The notes under the pieces: generated by a model
Databases searched by the model: none
Seen by the model: the letters and a program-made list of their open reading frames with translations, nothing else
What the model was told of the DNA's origin: nothing
In this document: piece by piece, positions 38,464 to 39,277 of the stretch
How the letters are laid out: every line of letters starts with the position of its first letter
How positions within the stretch are numbered: position 1 is the stretch's first letter
NCBI GenBank assembly: GCA_947588955.1
Contig: CANPYX010000023.1
Coordinates: forward strand, 1-39,277
DNA length: 39,277 bases
From: an uncultured Oscillospiraceae bacterium
GTDB taxonomy: Bacteria > Bacillota > Clostridia > Oscillospirales > Oscillospiraceae
Direction of reading: 5' to 3'
Made by a program: the position numbers and the translations under genes

Positions 38464-39277
38464 TTATTTTGAAGATTTAGGAAAGATGATGGTGATGGTT
38501 GTACCTTTACCCTCTGTGCTTTGCAGTTCTATTTTTGCATTATGCAAGCGGGCGGCGTGTTTGACGATAGATAATCCTAAACCAGTACCGCCAAGCTCTT
38601 TTGACCGGCTCTTGTCTACCCGGTAGAAACGCTCGAAAATGCGCTCCCGATGCTCCGGCGGGATACCGATTCCCGTATCGGCTACTGAAAGGCGAACGCC
38701 ATCCGAAAGGGGTTCTACTGATACTTTTACCGTTCCGCCCTGTCGGTTATACTTGATTGCATTGTCCGTAAGGTTATAAATAATGCTTTCAAGAAGCTGC
38801 GGTATGCCATATACCACAGCATTTTCACCCTCAATGCTGACGGAAACATCAGCGCTTTCTGCCTCACGGGAAAGTGATTTCATCGTTTCGGCAGCCAGAT
38901 CATAAAGATCGACGCACTCCCGCTTCATGTCCTCCGCTCCTTCGTCCAAATGGGAAAGGCGAATAATATCTTCTACCAAAGCAATCATGCGACCAGCTTC
39001 GCCGCGAATTTGAGAATAGAACCTCGCCGTATCTTCGGGGCGCACCATGCCGTTTTCTAAAAGCTCTGCGCACCCCGCTATGGTATGCAGCGGTGTTTTG
39101 AGTTCATGGGACACATTCGCTGTAAACTCCCGGCGCATTTGTTCCGCTTGCTCTTTTTCCGTAACGTCCAGCATGAGAAGCACAGCGCCGGAGATATTGC
39201 CGCTCTCTCTGACCGGGTTTAACGCAAGTTGGTATTTTCCACCGTTCAAGTCTATGATTTTTTCTTTCCGCACACCG
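38464..39277 (-). CDS. PhoR-like sensor histidine kinase, C-terminal part (5' end outside window)
   Basis: About 271 residues are visible; the frame is open to the window edge and the first GTG inside is probably internal. The order is the end of a PAS-like domain (LNPVRESGNISGAVLLMLDV), the dimerisation/phosphoacceptor domain with FTANVSHELKTPLHTIAG (H-box His), then the ATPase domain. The ATPase domain has an N-box (ESIIYNLTDNAIKYN), a G1/F box (VADTGIGIPPEHRERIFERF) and a G2 box (GGTGLGLSIVKHAARLH). All catalytic motifs are intact. Architecture fits PhoR-type kinases of Clostridia; its response regulator should lie upstream, outside the window. The DNA is AT-richer than the neighbouring genes. 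Confidence 0.93.
   Translation of the reverse strand, partial: GVRKEKIIDLNGGKYQLALNPVRESGNISGAVLLMLDVTEKEQAEQMRREFTANVSHELKTPLHTIAGCAELLENGMVRPEDTARFYSQIRGEAGRMIALVEDIIRLSHLDEGAEDMKRECVDLYDLAAETMKSLSREAESADVSVSIEGENAVVYGIPQLLESIIYNLTDNAIKYNRQGGTVKVSVEPLSDGVRLSVADTGIGIPPEHRERIFERFYRVDKSRSKELGGTGLGLSIVKHAARLHNAKIELQSTEGKGTTITIIFPKSSK

Overview
The window looks like a chromosomal segment from an anaerobic, high-GC member of the Clostridia, probably an Oscillospiraceae-type gut bacterium. The basis is gene content: a short HisG with HisZ, a GlgC/GlgD pair, rubrerythrin, an L10 leader before rplJ-rplL, IreB, consensus sigma-A promoters and strong AAGGAGG ribosome sites. Most genes are strongly GC-biased at third codon positions. 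The two ends (about 1-890 and 38230-39277) are visibly AT-richer and may be acquired.

Layout. 1-960: the tail of an ECF-type sigma factor overlapping a membrane-anchored probable anti-sigma or partner protein, then a terminator. 1121-1398 (-): two tRNA-Ser genes (GCT, TGA) with their own promoter. 1445-8932 (+): a tightly overlapping nine-gene operon, hisZ-G-D-C-B-H-A-F-IE, covering every step of histidine synthesis except histidinol-phosphate phosphatase. 9162-22801 (-): a glycogen operon read glgB-glgP-glgC-glgD-glgA-[GH13/GH77 fusion]-pgi, which links glycogen building, breakdown and debranching to glucose-6-phosphate/fructose-6-phosphate exchange. 22950-27349 (+): a beta-helix carbohydrate-binding lipoprotein, glpK, and an isolated rplJ-rplL unit under an L10 autoregulatory leader. 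27543-28543: a SLOG (DUF1273) gene divergent from an XRE regulator, sharing an inverted repeat. 28545-28910: a gene-free hairpin array and an orphan promoter antisense to rubrerythrin. 28941-38229: rubrerythrin, a DUF308 membrane protein, an unknown zinc-type membrane protein with a Ca2+/Na+ exchanger, a VanX-like lipoprotein, nnrD-lipoprotein-alr, an EndoA/MazF-type RNase without a visible antitoxin, two unknown proteins and IreB. 38464-39277 (-): the 3' part of a PhoR-like sensor kinase.

The most unusual content is non-coding. Three copies of a modular multi-hairpin element (A 8935-9112, B 27355-27526, C 18079-18292 on the minus strand) sit directly behind the stop codons of hisIE, rplL and glgP. 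Each is built from four hairpin modules with conserved loops or internal loops (TGCG; TGCGCGC with CACRCTT; a loop containing ACATG). Many stem bases differ between copies in a compensating way, so structure rather than sequence is preserved. The two copies between convergent genes carry an A/T-flanked hairpin able to act as a bidirectional terminator. The copy inside the glycogen operon has a rearranged order and has lost those flanks. I do not recognise this element as a named RNA or repeat family.
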